A stretch of 64,000 bases of DNA from Plumapathes pennacea (Eukaryota > Cnidaria > Anthozoa > Antipatharia > Myriopathidae). The position numbers and the translations under genes were made by a program. Shown here one piece after another: positions 32,935 to 45,400 of the stretch. The stretch is taken from the NCBI GenBank assembly GCA_964036295.1, contig OZ038465.1:8935667-8999666 (forward strand), in the 5' to 3' direction. Numbering within the stretch: position 1 is the stretch's first letter; each line of letters begins with the position of its first letter. Under the pieces are notes generated by a model. It was not told the DNA's origin, did not search any database, and saw nothing but the letters and a program-made list of their open reading frames with translations.

Positions 32935-35900
32935 ATGCCTGCTCTCGTCGCTTTTAACAGGCGCTGGCGAGTGGGAAGCGATGACTTGGTTTTCCCGGCC
33001 GCAGCAGGATTATTGTTGAGGCTGTTTTGGTGAGTTTAGAAATTGAGTGAAACATTTGGTAGTAACTCTTTATTAACTGGTGAAACCTCGATAATAGGGC
33101 AAGAAAGCCATTTAGGACGCTATTAAAGTATTTTAAGAAATGTGGAAAAAACAGGCCGGTCAGCTGACGGTACAAAGTGCATTGCTGTCATGAATACAGT
33201 CCACTGTGATCCGTCTCACTCAGTCTAAGGCTTGGGAGTGGAAGTGGCTGTTTTCGTATTAAGTACAAGAAATCCAGTGTGCCAAAATAGAGTTCCAAAA
33301 TATTGGATTATATCACATTTAAAACGAATGAATAAATAATTTAAAATTATTTTTAAAATTACTACATGTAGAGTGTATTGACAGCTGTGTCACTGAAAGT
33401 TTTTTTTAAGCGGTGGCGCTGATATTGTTTTTCCTGTGCTCTTCCTCTACTGTAGCTTTTGGAGAAGATCTAGGAAGGAAGGGAATTCTTGAGTTGCAAC
33501 ATAGTGATGTCATATCCACCATGTTGGGTGAACTTTAAGGCCAAATTGCTCATTATGTGCACAGGAGCTTTGACTTCTTGTACTTGGAGCCAACATGGCA
33601 ACAATGTCTTTGTCACCTCCAATGATTGATTTTAACCCAAGATAAAGAAGCCATTTATTAGCATGAGTGTATATATCTGATTGGTAAACACCAATGAATG
33701 TCATATGCATCGTAGTTCAATATATAATTATTACAGTATATAGCTCACATAAATAGAGGACTTTCCATAAAAGCCACAGGTTTGTGGTTTGGTCGAAAGT
33801 GTTACTTTTTAGGAAACACACACAGCTCAGGATGGTTGAAATGCATTTAATAATATTACTTTTGCCACAACAGGTTGACCATTGTCTCCATAATCTATGG
33901 ATTATTTGATGACAACATGATGAGGTGCCATGCCCCAGTGGAACTTGAAGCTTTCTTTATTGGTGTGATAATACTGAATGTTGCTGTCATCTTAAACGAG
34001 GCTGCAATAATGTATATCAGCATGCAAGGAACAATTATGGACAGGAACTCCAGGAAACACATGCCAATGCTGCTGTACATTCAGTGTGCCCTGTATATTC
34101 CCGAGGTGTGCTGGACAGGCCTGGGAACTTACTGGGCAGCCAATAAGAGTTATGACTGTGGCGTTGGCTTGATCATTGCTGTGTGTGTGTCTATCGCTCT
34201 TCAGTGGACAATTATGCTGTCAGTGTTGATTGCAGCTCTTATTATGTTTGATCCACTCGGTGCACTCCATGATGTGGACCCAGATGATATTGATTCTTCA
34301 TATTTGAGGGATTCCACTCGGCAGGTAGGTTTGATGTGCTTTATTTAACTTTTAAAGTTGAACACATGTACTATATGGGTCGTAATCTAAATGCATACAG
34401 TATAACCCAAAATAAGTGATCCTCAAAGGATCTTCACATGTCAAACAATTTTACCAGAAAAGCTTTTTTACTTATGAATAAGATATTTCACTTTCTATTT
34501 TCCAACATTTTAAAACAAGGTGGTAAACTTTCAGTGAGAGTCAGAAACTGACACCATAGTTTAAATTGGATTAATTGCTCAAACTTTAATAATAGTTCTA
34601 AGATTTCTAGACATTTTTTTGGTTGATTAATTACTTTGCAACATAGATTATTTCTCTTACTACAGTGTGCTCATATTATGCATAATCCAATGACAAGAGT
34701 GGCATCCATTCATAAACTATTAGCTCCATAGCTATAGTTGAGGGCCCGGGCAGTGAGGCCAAGTGGTTAGGGTGCCGGACTTGAAATCCGGAGGTCCCAG
34801 GTTCAAGTCCTGCTCTGACCACTAACTGAATTTGCAACACGGTAGCCCTAGGTTTAAATCCTCTGCCACATTATGTAAACAGCCAACTGGTTAGCCTCCG
34901 ACCAGTTGGGATTCTTAAAAAATTTACGTTGAGTTTAAAACAGCCACTACACTAGCTCTGCTGAATTACAATACTGTGTATAAATTGATTTTGGAGGATT
35001 TTCAACAGATTGTGACACCTTGGAAACTACATGTAGGAAGAATTTTCAAATTAGCAAAAGTTGTTATGGGCTTTGCATTTGTCTTTTAAATCCTCAAATA
35101 AGCACAGTCCATCACACACAGGTAATTGACTTCAATTTATTGTAGTTTATTTTACAATGTTTTGTTTCATTTGTTTTTGTTGTCCTTGGGAACCGGCAGA
35201 TGTGGGAAAGACGCTGTCACCTTCTTTGCTGTTGCTTTGCTGGTCGTGATGAGCAATACATGAATGCAGTATCTGGCATAGCAGAGCTTTTAGCTGTTCT
35301 GTTCCATGAGGGGGACTTTGTAGCTTCAGACATTGCTGTTGGATTGGTTCTTCTTCAACAAGAGCAGGAAGCTGAACAGAGACAACACACAGTTCAAGGA
35401 GAGGTAATTAAGGGCCATAGTATCACATGATACAAGATAAATCAACTACATAACACCCCATATATACTGTAAGTTGCTCTGATTTAGGCTCCACCCAAGT
35501 CAACCCATCCAACAGGAATGGACAGCTCAGCATTATTCAGTGTTACTGTCAGCGTGATAAAACCAAAGTCTCTACATTCATTGATCGACCATCACACTGA
35601 AACACTGTAAACAAAGAAAAGGCAATACTTTGTTAATATGCCTTTTATAACACATACTAGGTACTGCACAAGGGAAAACCAGTGGATCTCAACAAACCAG
35701 TAAGTTGCTTGGTACTTTTTAATCCATGTAGCGTTGCTTTGACAAAAAGATATGACGTGGGTACTTGATAATTGTTTTAGTATATACCACACAAGTTTAA
35801 TAGCCAACTCCCCAATAGCTATTCTATTTCTGACAAAAGCGGGCAAAAATTGGGTTCGTGCACCATTTTGTTTTACTGGAAACCGCCGGGAGGTGAATAG

Positions 35901-38900
35901 TACTTGATATTCCGAGATTGAGGAGCCAATCAGAGTGTGTGAAAAGCACTATTCACTTGTGTGGTATATACTAATTATAATTATTCTGGTGAGAAACTTA
36001 AAGAGAAAATGGAAGTTGATCACTTTGAGAGTGGAAAGGGTTAAGTTGTGCACGTGGGTTAGTCACTTACCTCGTACGATTTGTTATCATTGATAATATC
36101 TGCAGTGCCTCAGCATACTGTGTTGTTGCCATCTTTCGATATCATTAAGAAAAAATTGTACGAATTTTGCATGTTTTGATTTGCATAACATTACTCTTGT
36201 GGATTCTTGACACAACTCCTCGAAGTATTTAATCCATCATAGTTGTACATTTATTTAGGTTTTATGTCGTAGAGGGTGAAATGGTATGAATGAATGGATG
36301 AGTTAGTTTGCGGGAACTTGAACAGGGACAGTCTTTTATCTGTATGTGAAAGATTCTAGATGTCAATCTATAAATTAAAGCAAGTAGTCACACTGTAGAA
36401 TGGATCTAGACACGTCAGCTTAGAAACGTTACTTTGATGACAGGAGGAAAAAGTGCTTGTCAGTGACGCGTCGTACTTTATGAGGTATTCTCTTGGGAGT
36501 TACGGCTGGCCACTCTATGTCTACATGAACCCTTGTGGAATGTGCAACCTCTGTCCACAACTTCAGTAAGTTACTTTTTAATATATTTGATATGACTCTT
36601 ACGCATGACGTGACAGCTGCACAGTAAAGCATGCCGTTTGGTGTATAGCGCGAACTCGAGTGCCACGTGAGAGTTAGGATGTCAGTGGTTTCTGTCAAGC
36701 AGCTTCATCATCATCATCGTCGTCGTCGTCGTCGTCATCACCATTAGAGAGCTTAAGCACCAGGACGGGAGAGGACGACGGCAACGTCGGTGAAATAATA
36801 AAACGTATTGCAGAAGACAAAAGGCGCACATGAATATGTGAAATTGACATGATCTCGGGTTGTCGTGCTCTCGCGTGCGACTCCAAATTCTTTTTTATGC
36901 TGTTGTCAGGACGTGGACGACATTTTGAGAAATTACAACAATCGTTCTTCTTAGTAGGAGACGAAAAAACGGAACAAATTTTAGCAAACTAAGAATAGGC
37001 AAAGTTACAAAGACATAAGGATTACAGAGACACTCTTTTCCTGGTTTCTCGCGTTGCCGTCGCTGTCCTTTTTCCTTTGCGGGGAAAAAAAAACTATTCA
37101 AATCCATGCAGGACTTTTGAAAGACCAGTTGCTTGGGGTTTGCTTCTTTTGACCTGAAAGTGTTTTGTTGTTGTCTGCAGGTTTGCTTGCTGTGGACGTC
37201 CACTGTCACACAGCCAAGTCCACGTGGTCGGTGATAACTGCTGCATGTCCAACACCGCAGCACTCAAACTCCAGGCAGACATTCATGACGAAGACTGTCT
37301 AAAATACTGTAGCTATCACAACAGGGTAAGTCAGTATACTATTTACTCTGCCACAGTTTGTGAGGAGGGAGCATTTCTCATAATTTTGGGTGGAATATGC
37401 CACCTGGTTCAAAACCCTTACCCAATTTTAGATCAAAATATACGATATTGCAACCCTATTTCAGACCTGTATCCCAGAATTTCCCCCCTTTTCAGACCTG
37501 TATACCAAGCTTTTAGCCTTGCATTTTAGACCAAATACAAGACAAGCAAAATCTAAGTAACCCTATTTCAGACCAAAGAGCTGGCCAAATCTATACCCTA
37601 TTTCAGACTAAAGAGCTGGCCAAATCTATACCCTATTTCAGACCAAAGAGCTGGCCAAATCTATACCCTATTTCAGACCAAAGAGCTGGCCAAATCTATA
37701 CCCTATTTCAGACTAAAGAGCTGGCCAAATCTATACCCTATTTCAGACTAAAGAGCTGGCCAAATCTATACCCTATTTCAGACTAAAGTGCTCGAAAACG
37801 ATACCTATAAATGAGAGTACTTCCTTCTGTCATCGTGAAGTGCAATAGGGTGGGGAGGCCGGGCACCAGCATGGCGCCTTTTAATTATTTTATTTTTTTA
37901 ATCACGGGATACAGTAAAATGGAACTACCTGATCACCACCGACCGGTTGTTTAAAGGTTGATAAAGCTAACCCAGGGAAAACAAAAGTTCTCTCGTACTT
38001 TTGGCCAACAAATTGCAGAGTTTTGATTTAATACTGACTACAAAGTTTGTTCTGGCTCCAAACATAGGAAGGAAGTCGTTTTGTCAACGAAATCTTCTCA
38101 TTTTTAGTCTTCAAAAAGACGACAAAGTTTGAATCTAACTCGGGATTAGAGTAATCGTACTTTAAACCACCGAGGTCAGACTACTGCACGTACATGCACA
38201 TAAGCATGTACAGTGGGTAGGATTTTTCTTTTAGTGCATTCAAAAGCCTGCCGTTCTGGTGCGCGCCTAATATTTTGAAATTTGTTAACAATTTTAACAA
38301 CGAAATTGACGTTTATCACAAGAACAATGCTTCTTGTTCCTGTACAGAATTTTTTTTGTGCATTACTTAAATTTACAGCGGAAAATCTCTTAAACTCGTT
38401 CGGATAAAGTACTGTAATGTCAAAATTCGCCCACATGTTATTGGAAAGCCCTAGAAAAAACGATCAAATTTTATTGCTCTCCGTTACTTTTACTCCCTTT
38501 ACTATTCTTTGAGAAAATGTAAAAAACCGTCATTGCGCAGTATATTTCCCGGGCTTCTTCTTCATGACAAACAAATCAAGCAAGCTTTGAGCATCATTAT
38601 AATATATAAACACTTTAATAATTAACGTGCCTACGGCGAGTGCATATTGTCGCTTTCAGAGATTATTGTAAGGCACACTGTTCACGAAGCCTGATTAACA
38701 ATTTTTTGTCAGTCGTCCAAGTTAAGACTGTACTTACACGTGTTCACGTTCTGCCGTCTGTACGAAGTTGCATAGGTAAGCCTTCTTCTTCTGCTGTTCC
38801 AGGACTTTTGTACACTTAGATTTGTAAACATATTTTACAGAATGAGATCAATCGCAGCTAACTTCTCCATACCAACACACCTTTTGGTAACTTGAACTGA

Positions 38901-41900
38901 GAGGAGAAACTCGCCTTTGGTGACTTACTGTAGTTAGCACTGTTCACATGCGCCGCTACTCCTAACACTTCAATCCTTCTGGGCGCTGGAAATGTCTTTC
39001 TCTTTGGGCACATCATCGCTTTACCTGTCGAGGAATGCACTGAGGCCGTCGTATTTAAAGGGCGTAGTTTCTTCTTATTTCCCGAGATAGCAGCTTTGCC
39101 TTGTACCAGTGCATGCTCGCCAACTGTCATTTGAGTTTGTCGCTTGGAAACGTGTCTGACGTCCACAAAATTACCTGAGAAAACCTTCTCTATCTGCGTC
39201 CGAACAATGGCTGCTGGGGGTGGCGAAATTCGCTTTGAATAAATTGCTTTGATGCAGGCCTCCTCGTGAAGTGGTGTGAGAACGTCTTTTAAGTCTTTTA
39301 AGATCTGCTCCGCTCTGGTTCCATGACTCACAGAGTTGTTAAAATTGTGTGCTCTCCCACATCGTTGCTGCTTTTGTTGTGTCGGTAGTTTACTGACAAC
39401 TTCGTCATCGTGAAGGAATCCATAGCAGTCTCCTTCAAGAGAATGTCGTCGTTCTTTCAAACATCGCCGCGATGTGGAATCTCCAGGTCTGCCTTTAAAA
39501 AGCTTCCCTTTGCAGCTGACTGTCACGTCGGGGTTGGTGTTTTTCTTTAACACTTGAACATCGTCTCTAGTTGCGAGAGAGGCATCGACCTCTGAATGCC
39601 TTATTGTGAAGGACTTTCGCGCACTGTTCGGCATTTGTTGAGTCCGCTTTCTCCGTTCGTAACCCGCGGATGTAACGATGAGTGCTTTCCAGGGGTGACC
39701 GTCGTCTGAATCAGAACGAAAAACCGGGGCGCTTTTCGGTCCTTGTTTACATTTTAACATCGTAACTTCTCGCCCGGTGTTGTCAGTCGAACGTGTCCCA
39801 AACGTACGGATAAATAATTAGTATTTCCCGTCACATATAACATATGCCTCCTTTGTGTTTCTGTACTCTTTGTCTTTCGGAACAATTGATAATTTCTCTG
39901 CACTAAAAGATCAAGATTCACTTTGCATCGATTGACTCTGGCCATTAATGATATTGTATTACCTCCAATGTACAACACAAAAGAACAACTATATAACAAC
40001 CGTCTGTTGATGGGTTCCAAATCCAAGTAAAGTGTAGAAGGATCAGAAACATCAAGATGTCCTTTATACCTTGACGATGTTTGACGCCTGGCGAGCGCCA
40101 ACTTGTCTTCAGCTAATGGGGTTGCATTACTTGGAGTGCATCTCTTTTTGCCGACAAACTCGGAACTGAAATTACTCCGATTAACTCGTCCGAATCTGGA
40201 AATCGATTTGCTCTGTTTGTGGGATGCTTTGAAATAAACATCTTGTGTTGTGGTCGTTTTTGTGTGTCGTCATGTAGTGCCGTGCTTGCGGATTGATTAT
40301 GTGATGTGCTATAAGTCTTTTGATATGCCGGAACGCATTTATCGCGCTAATTATTAAACCCAGCCAGTATCAAGTTTTACAGGCTATATACGGAACACTT
40401 TGTCTCAATGTTCTTTGCTTGATGAAGTTTCACCCACTTTCTCTGTCTTTTCTAGTAATCACCTTTTCTTTTTTGCCTATTTTATTTTGTTATTAGATTT
40501 ACGAAGTTCCTTTTTATGTCGCTGTGGATCATGACAAAAAGGCAGTCGTTGTATCCATTTGTGGGACCCTGTCGATGAAGGTTAGTTTTGTAAAAAAAAA
40601 AAACAGTCTTTCACTCCTCAGAATGATTATCTTCAATTTATCACCTGAGATATATCATACAGATGGGAGAGCTTGGATTTTCATAGCTGCTTACTGAGAT
40701 GAAAGCTGAAGAAACTATCACTTCTCACTACATTAGTCATATTTATTTCTTAAAGACCGGAGGAATCTGTATTTTTAGCTTAGACTCAGAGCAGAATAAA
40801 GGTGAGAAGACCAAAATTGTCCAAAAGACGACACATCTTTTTGAAGAAAGTGGCGAGAAAAAAAAGTGTGTTCAACACTAACACGTTACAAAACGAACGG
40901 GAATATTACAAAATGTTAAAATTTTGGTGAATTTTAGTTGATCGTGTTATTTTTTACCAAAATACTTAAATACTCGAGTTGACCAAGTAAAAATTTCATT
41001 AATTAAGGTGTATTTTACCAGAAATTGAAACCTTTGGTAAAATCAGGCAATTCGTGTTATTTTTTACTGCTCAAAAAAACTGATTGGTAAAATTTCCTCA
41101 CTAGACCATGTTTTTACCTTGTCTCTAGCCTACCATGGAAATTTCCATGAGCGATGGAAATTTTCATGACTCACGAAATTCCCATGATCGGTGGAAATTT
41201 CCACGAGTGGTGGAAATTTCCATGATCGGCGGAAATTTCCATGAGCGATGGAAATTTCCATGAGTGTTGGAAATTTCCATGATCGGTGGAAATTTCCATG
41301 AGCGATGGAAATTTCCATGAGTGTTGGAAATTTCCATGAGCGGTGGAAATTTCCATGAGCGATGGAAATTTCAATGAGTGTTAGAAATTTCCATGATCGA
41401 AGTCTGGATTTGCTGTTGAAATGTCTATGTGCTGTAGTCTTGAATTGAGCTGCACAGGAAATTCCCACGAGTGGAAGTCATGGGCAACTGTCGTGGAAAA
41501 TTCCATGAGCCCAAGGTTTGCCGTGGATGTCCATGAATGAAAGCATGAAGCAGCGTTGGGCTTGCAATCAGCCTCAACTGGAACCTTCTCCAAATAACTG
41601 CACGAGCACAAAGTTATGTACATCAGAACTTTCTTTTATTGCTCTTTTATGAAATAAGCATTGGATGTAACATGAAAATAACATAAATTATTTTCCTATG
41701 AGTACGGTACAAATGGAACTATTGTTTCAATAACGCTCATTCTCAGCTAAATTGGCCTATCACTGGCTCACGACTTTGCAATTGTAGAATATAAATGTGT
41801 TTAATTAATTCAGAAACTCTTGACTATGAGAACACCAAAAAGCTCAAACTGTGAAATATCTAATCACCCGGGGGGAGGGGTTAAAAACGTTTGTCTCATG

Positions 41901-42386
41901 ACAAATATTTCTTTTTTATCTGTTACAAATGAAGTATGTTGTACGTTTCCTGTTACTTGTAACTTTTAATACTTTACAGGCAGTTCACACCAAATTCTCC
42001 TATACTGTTTGCTTGCAGTTTAAGGATGATCTACAAAAATAGCATTTTGAACCAATTTCAATAAAATCAGTAATGTTTTAATGTTTACTTTTATTATACT
42101 GTATGTGTGTGTGTGTCTCTCTCTCTATGTATATACATACATACTGTCAATCCTAAAAAGGTTGTCCAGTCAAAATAAATAAATAGACAAATATATCTGT
42201 CACGTGACCACACAAAACTATCGTGTTTTGAGCTGAAAATACTTCAAATGCTCTTGATTTTACCATTTAAATGACTGGCAACAATAAAATTATACAAACA
42301 TTCTCATATAATGTATTTTTCTGTAGTTATATGGAGTTTCTCAGTAGTCACGTGGTAAGTCAACTGGACAACCTTTTTGAGGTTGA

Positions 42387-42450
<64 letters not shown>

Positions 42451-45400
42451 AATTAATTAAGACACTCCACAGATCTTATAATAGCTCTCATTAAAAGGTA
42501 GACATACAGTAATACAGTAACCGTACTATAATGTTGACTTCGATGGAACTGAAAAATTAAAGGTACCTACAAGGAGGTCTGGAAAACCCCCAGCCCCAAC
42601 AAAAATAAGTTTCATTCATATATTTGGCATTATTTTATCAAAACTGGACAGCCAACTTGAGGTATATTCAAATTACCAAGGAGTATTTAAGGAAATGTTG
42701 ATAAATGAGGAAAAAGAAATGCACATAATGCAGTACTGTATCATGCATAGTCTCTCCTACCTGACAAAAAAAAATGATCTGGTCAAAAATTGAGCTGATA
42801 TTCTGGCTAATAAGTAATGAAGATGCCATGAGTAGTTTTTTTTTGTGCTAGTAAAATACAGTTTAGCACTGTAAAGCAACAAAAATTTATAAAACACACA
42901 CCCCCCCACCTTATTTATTGTTAAACTCTTTTACTCCTGAGTGATCAACTTCCATTGTCTCTTTAATTCTCTCAATAAAAAAATAAATAACATACAGCAT
43001 TGTACACAAGAAAAAAATATATATACCGGTGCCAGTAACCTTAGGTTAAAGCTGGTTGGACAATTCACCAGACCACTGTACAGATATGAGATGGTAGGAG
43101 AATTGGTAACAAAATCTCAGACATATGTCAATCATTATAATGTTCACAGTAATAACATTGTCCCTGATTACATTATGTACCATGGCACAAGCTTTCTAGG
43201 AAGGTCCAGTGTCATGCTATCCCAGCAGAGTTTTGGAATTTGGCTACAGGCAGTCTAAACAATGTAATTTCCTGCTTTCTCAAGAATGAAAAATAGTTTT
43301 CGGTAGAACATCCTAATGATCAAATGTTCTTTTCTTGCCTAATCCTTAACCCTTTTAATTCTGAGCTCATAATCACAACCATAGAAAAACAAAATGTACA
43401 AGTGATGTGAGAATTGAGAGCAATCAGCTTTCATGTGAGCAGTGAACTATCAACTGGGAAATTCTCACTATAAACCATTTATACAGTACCTCTGATGAGA
43501 GACCGAGGGAGAAAATTGAAGTGATCACTCTCAGAAGTTGAAGGGTTGACAACCAAATGCCCCAGCAAATGCATGGTACGGTATCTAAAATACTATAATC
43601 CCATATTGTATATACTAGTACAGCAAGGAGCCAGATCTTCACTTCTTGTGCAACAACAAAAAATAATTCATATTATTATCAGTGGCATATTATACATGTA
43701 TTTCAACTCAACTTCTAGTGCAGTCTCCTTCCTCTCTTTGACTACAATTCTCGACCCCGATTTCTCCAAAAGCTTCCCTCTGAAAAAAAAATACACAAAA
43801 CAAATCAATCTAACTGTCGTATCCGACTTTTCTGAGTACAGGAGCTAGAACACGAAAATAGCGAATAGAGATGTCTCAACTTGAATTCGGAGCCGATGAA
43901 AACAAAAACTCGCTCTAATTCGGCTCAGTTACCACACACAGACGACAAGAAGACACTCGTATTCTAACTCACACTGCGAGCCTGCCTCCGTTCTCACACG
44001 CCACGAAATGTGTTTCAAGATATATACTGTCTAGCAGCATATAAACTATTCGTCCTACAGCCTGTGTCAAAGAAGGACAAAATCACACAAACAAAGAGGA
44101 CAGTTTGTCTTACCTACTCTGTTTTCTTGCGTCCGACTTTCATGAAACGGGTCAAAGCATTCGAAAAGTCCGTTAGAATGCGCGCAAAGTCCAGGATCGT
44201 TCCCAGTGCAAAGTCCAGATGAGACGGCTCCTGATTGGTTTATACGTCACATGTGATCTGAAAGCCGTGTTTGCACAGCTGGACATGAGCGTTGAGATCG
44301 TTTGGGGTTCGGTGGCTGTGTTCATGTTTGAAAGGCTGGAAATTTAGCCATTTTGACAAGAGGAAAGCAAGATCGGTTGGTGGTTCACTTGATCGGCGAA
44401 GAATGGTCACAATTCGAAGAGTGTTCCTTTCCTTCAATCGATGAAATCAAGCTTTTGGACGATCGAATCACCCACATGGCCAACGCTCGGATTCAACTGT
44501 TTGATTGAATACATGTACTTTGAAACCTGCGGTCAGGACGCCATTGGAGCGAAATAAACGTTCGATGCAGCTCTCCCCTTCTTGGATGGAGACTTACACT
44601 TCACTTCAAAGGTGAGAGACGTATATTAAAAGTGAATTCATTTTACAATACGTTGCCACGCTCGCTCAACATTGATAGTTAGCGGGATACCCGGCATATT
44701 CTAGTTCTACTAACCGCTAGGTTAAAGACAACTACTAAAAAATTGTCCTCCTATTAAAATCCAGAGTCCAATCCCCACCCCTCAGGGACGTACAGCTGCG
44801 ATTTAGGAATTTTCACAGGCATTAAATTCCTTGTAACTCAGTGCAAACTGTTTACTTTATAGGACTGGAATGCCGCAGACATAGAAAAATTTGCACGGTT
44901 GATAAAAGCACTCAATGCAAGAAAAGATGTTCGAGATTTCATGGTGGTAATGTTTCCCCATCACAACAATGCATTCCACCACATAAGTGCCATCAAAGCA
45001 GGGATGGACCAGCTTGAAGTGGAGTTAAAGCTGGCCTACTTTTGTAGCAATATCTCCAAAGGTAGGTAATTCATTGATAATTAGGTTTAATGTACTGTAA
45101 TGTGTCATGTGTGATTATACAGGTTTCGCATGTTAAAGGACTAATATAAATTGTTTGCAGTACTGTTTACAAAAAGGAACAGGTAGCAGGAAATATTCCT
45201 TTGAAGTGTCACAGATGAATGTGCGGAAGAAATGACCCAAATAGAATTTGGTTTGCTGAGCTGGTTTCAGTCAGTCATTGTTATCTGAACTGAAATATTT
45301 GCCTATGCTCTTGTATTTTAGATTGCACTCTGGATCCTGAATCCTGTCTGAGGAATGTTTCCCCCATGGCAGTTTGCCACTTTGGGCAAACTAGCCAATC

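Noticed and set aside
34747..34821. A functional tRNA-Ser(TGA) gene
   Set aside because: It has A and B boxes and the anticodon but no long variable arm and a mismatched acceptor stem, and it is followed by a SINE-like tail.
41133..41397. CRISPR-like array of short repeats and spacers
   Set aside because: Spacers are themselves repetitive, units vary, and the setting is an animal intron.
41130..41468. A 112-codon minus-strand protein with repeated SWKFP/EISIAHGNFH
   Set aside because: It is the translation of the GGAAATTTCC minisatellite; both strands and several frames are open for the same reason. The same applies to 46510-46795.
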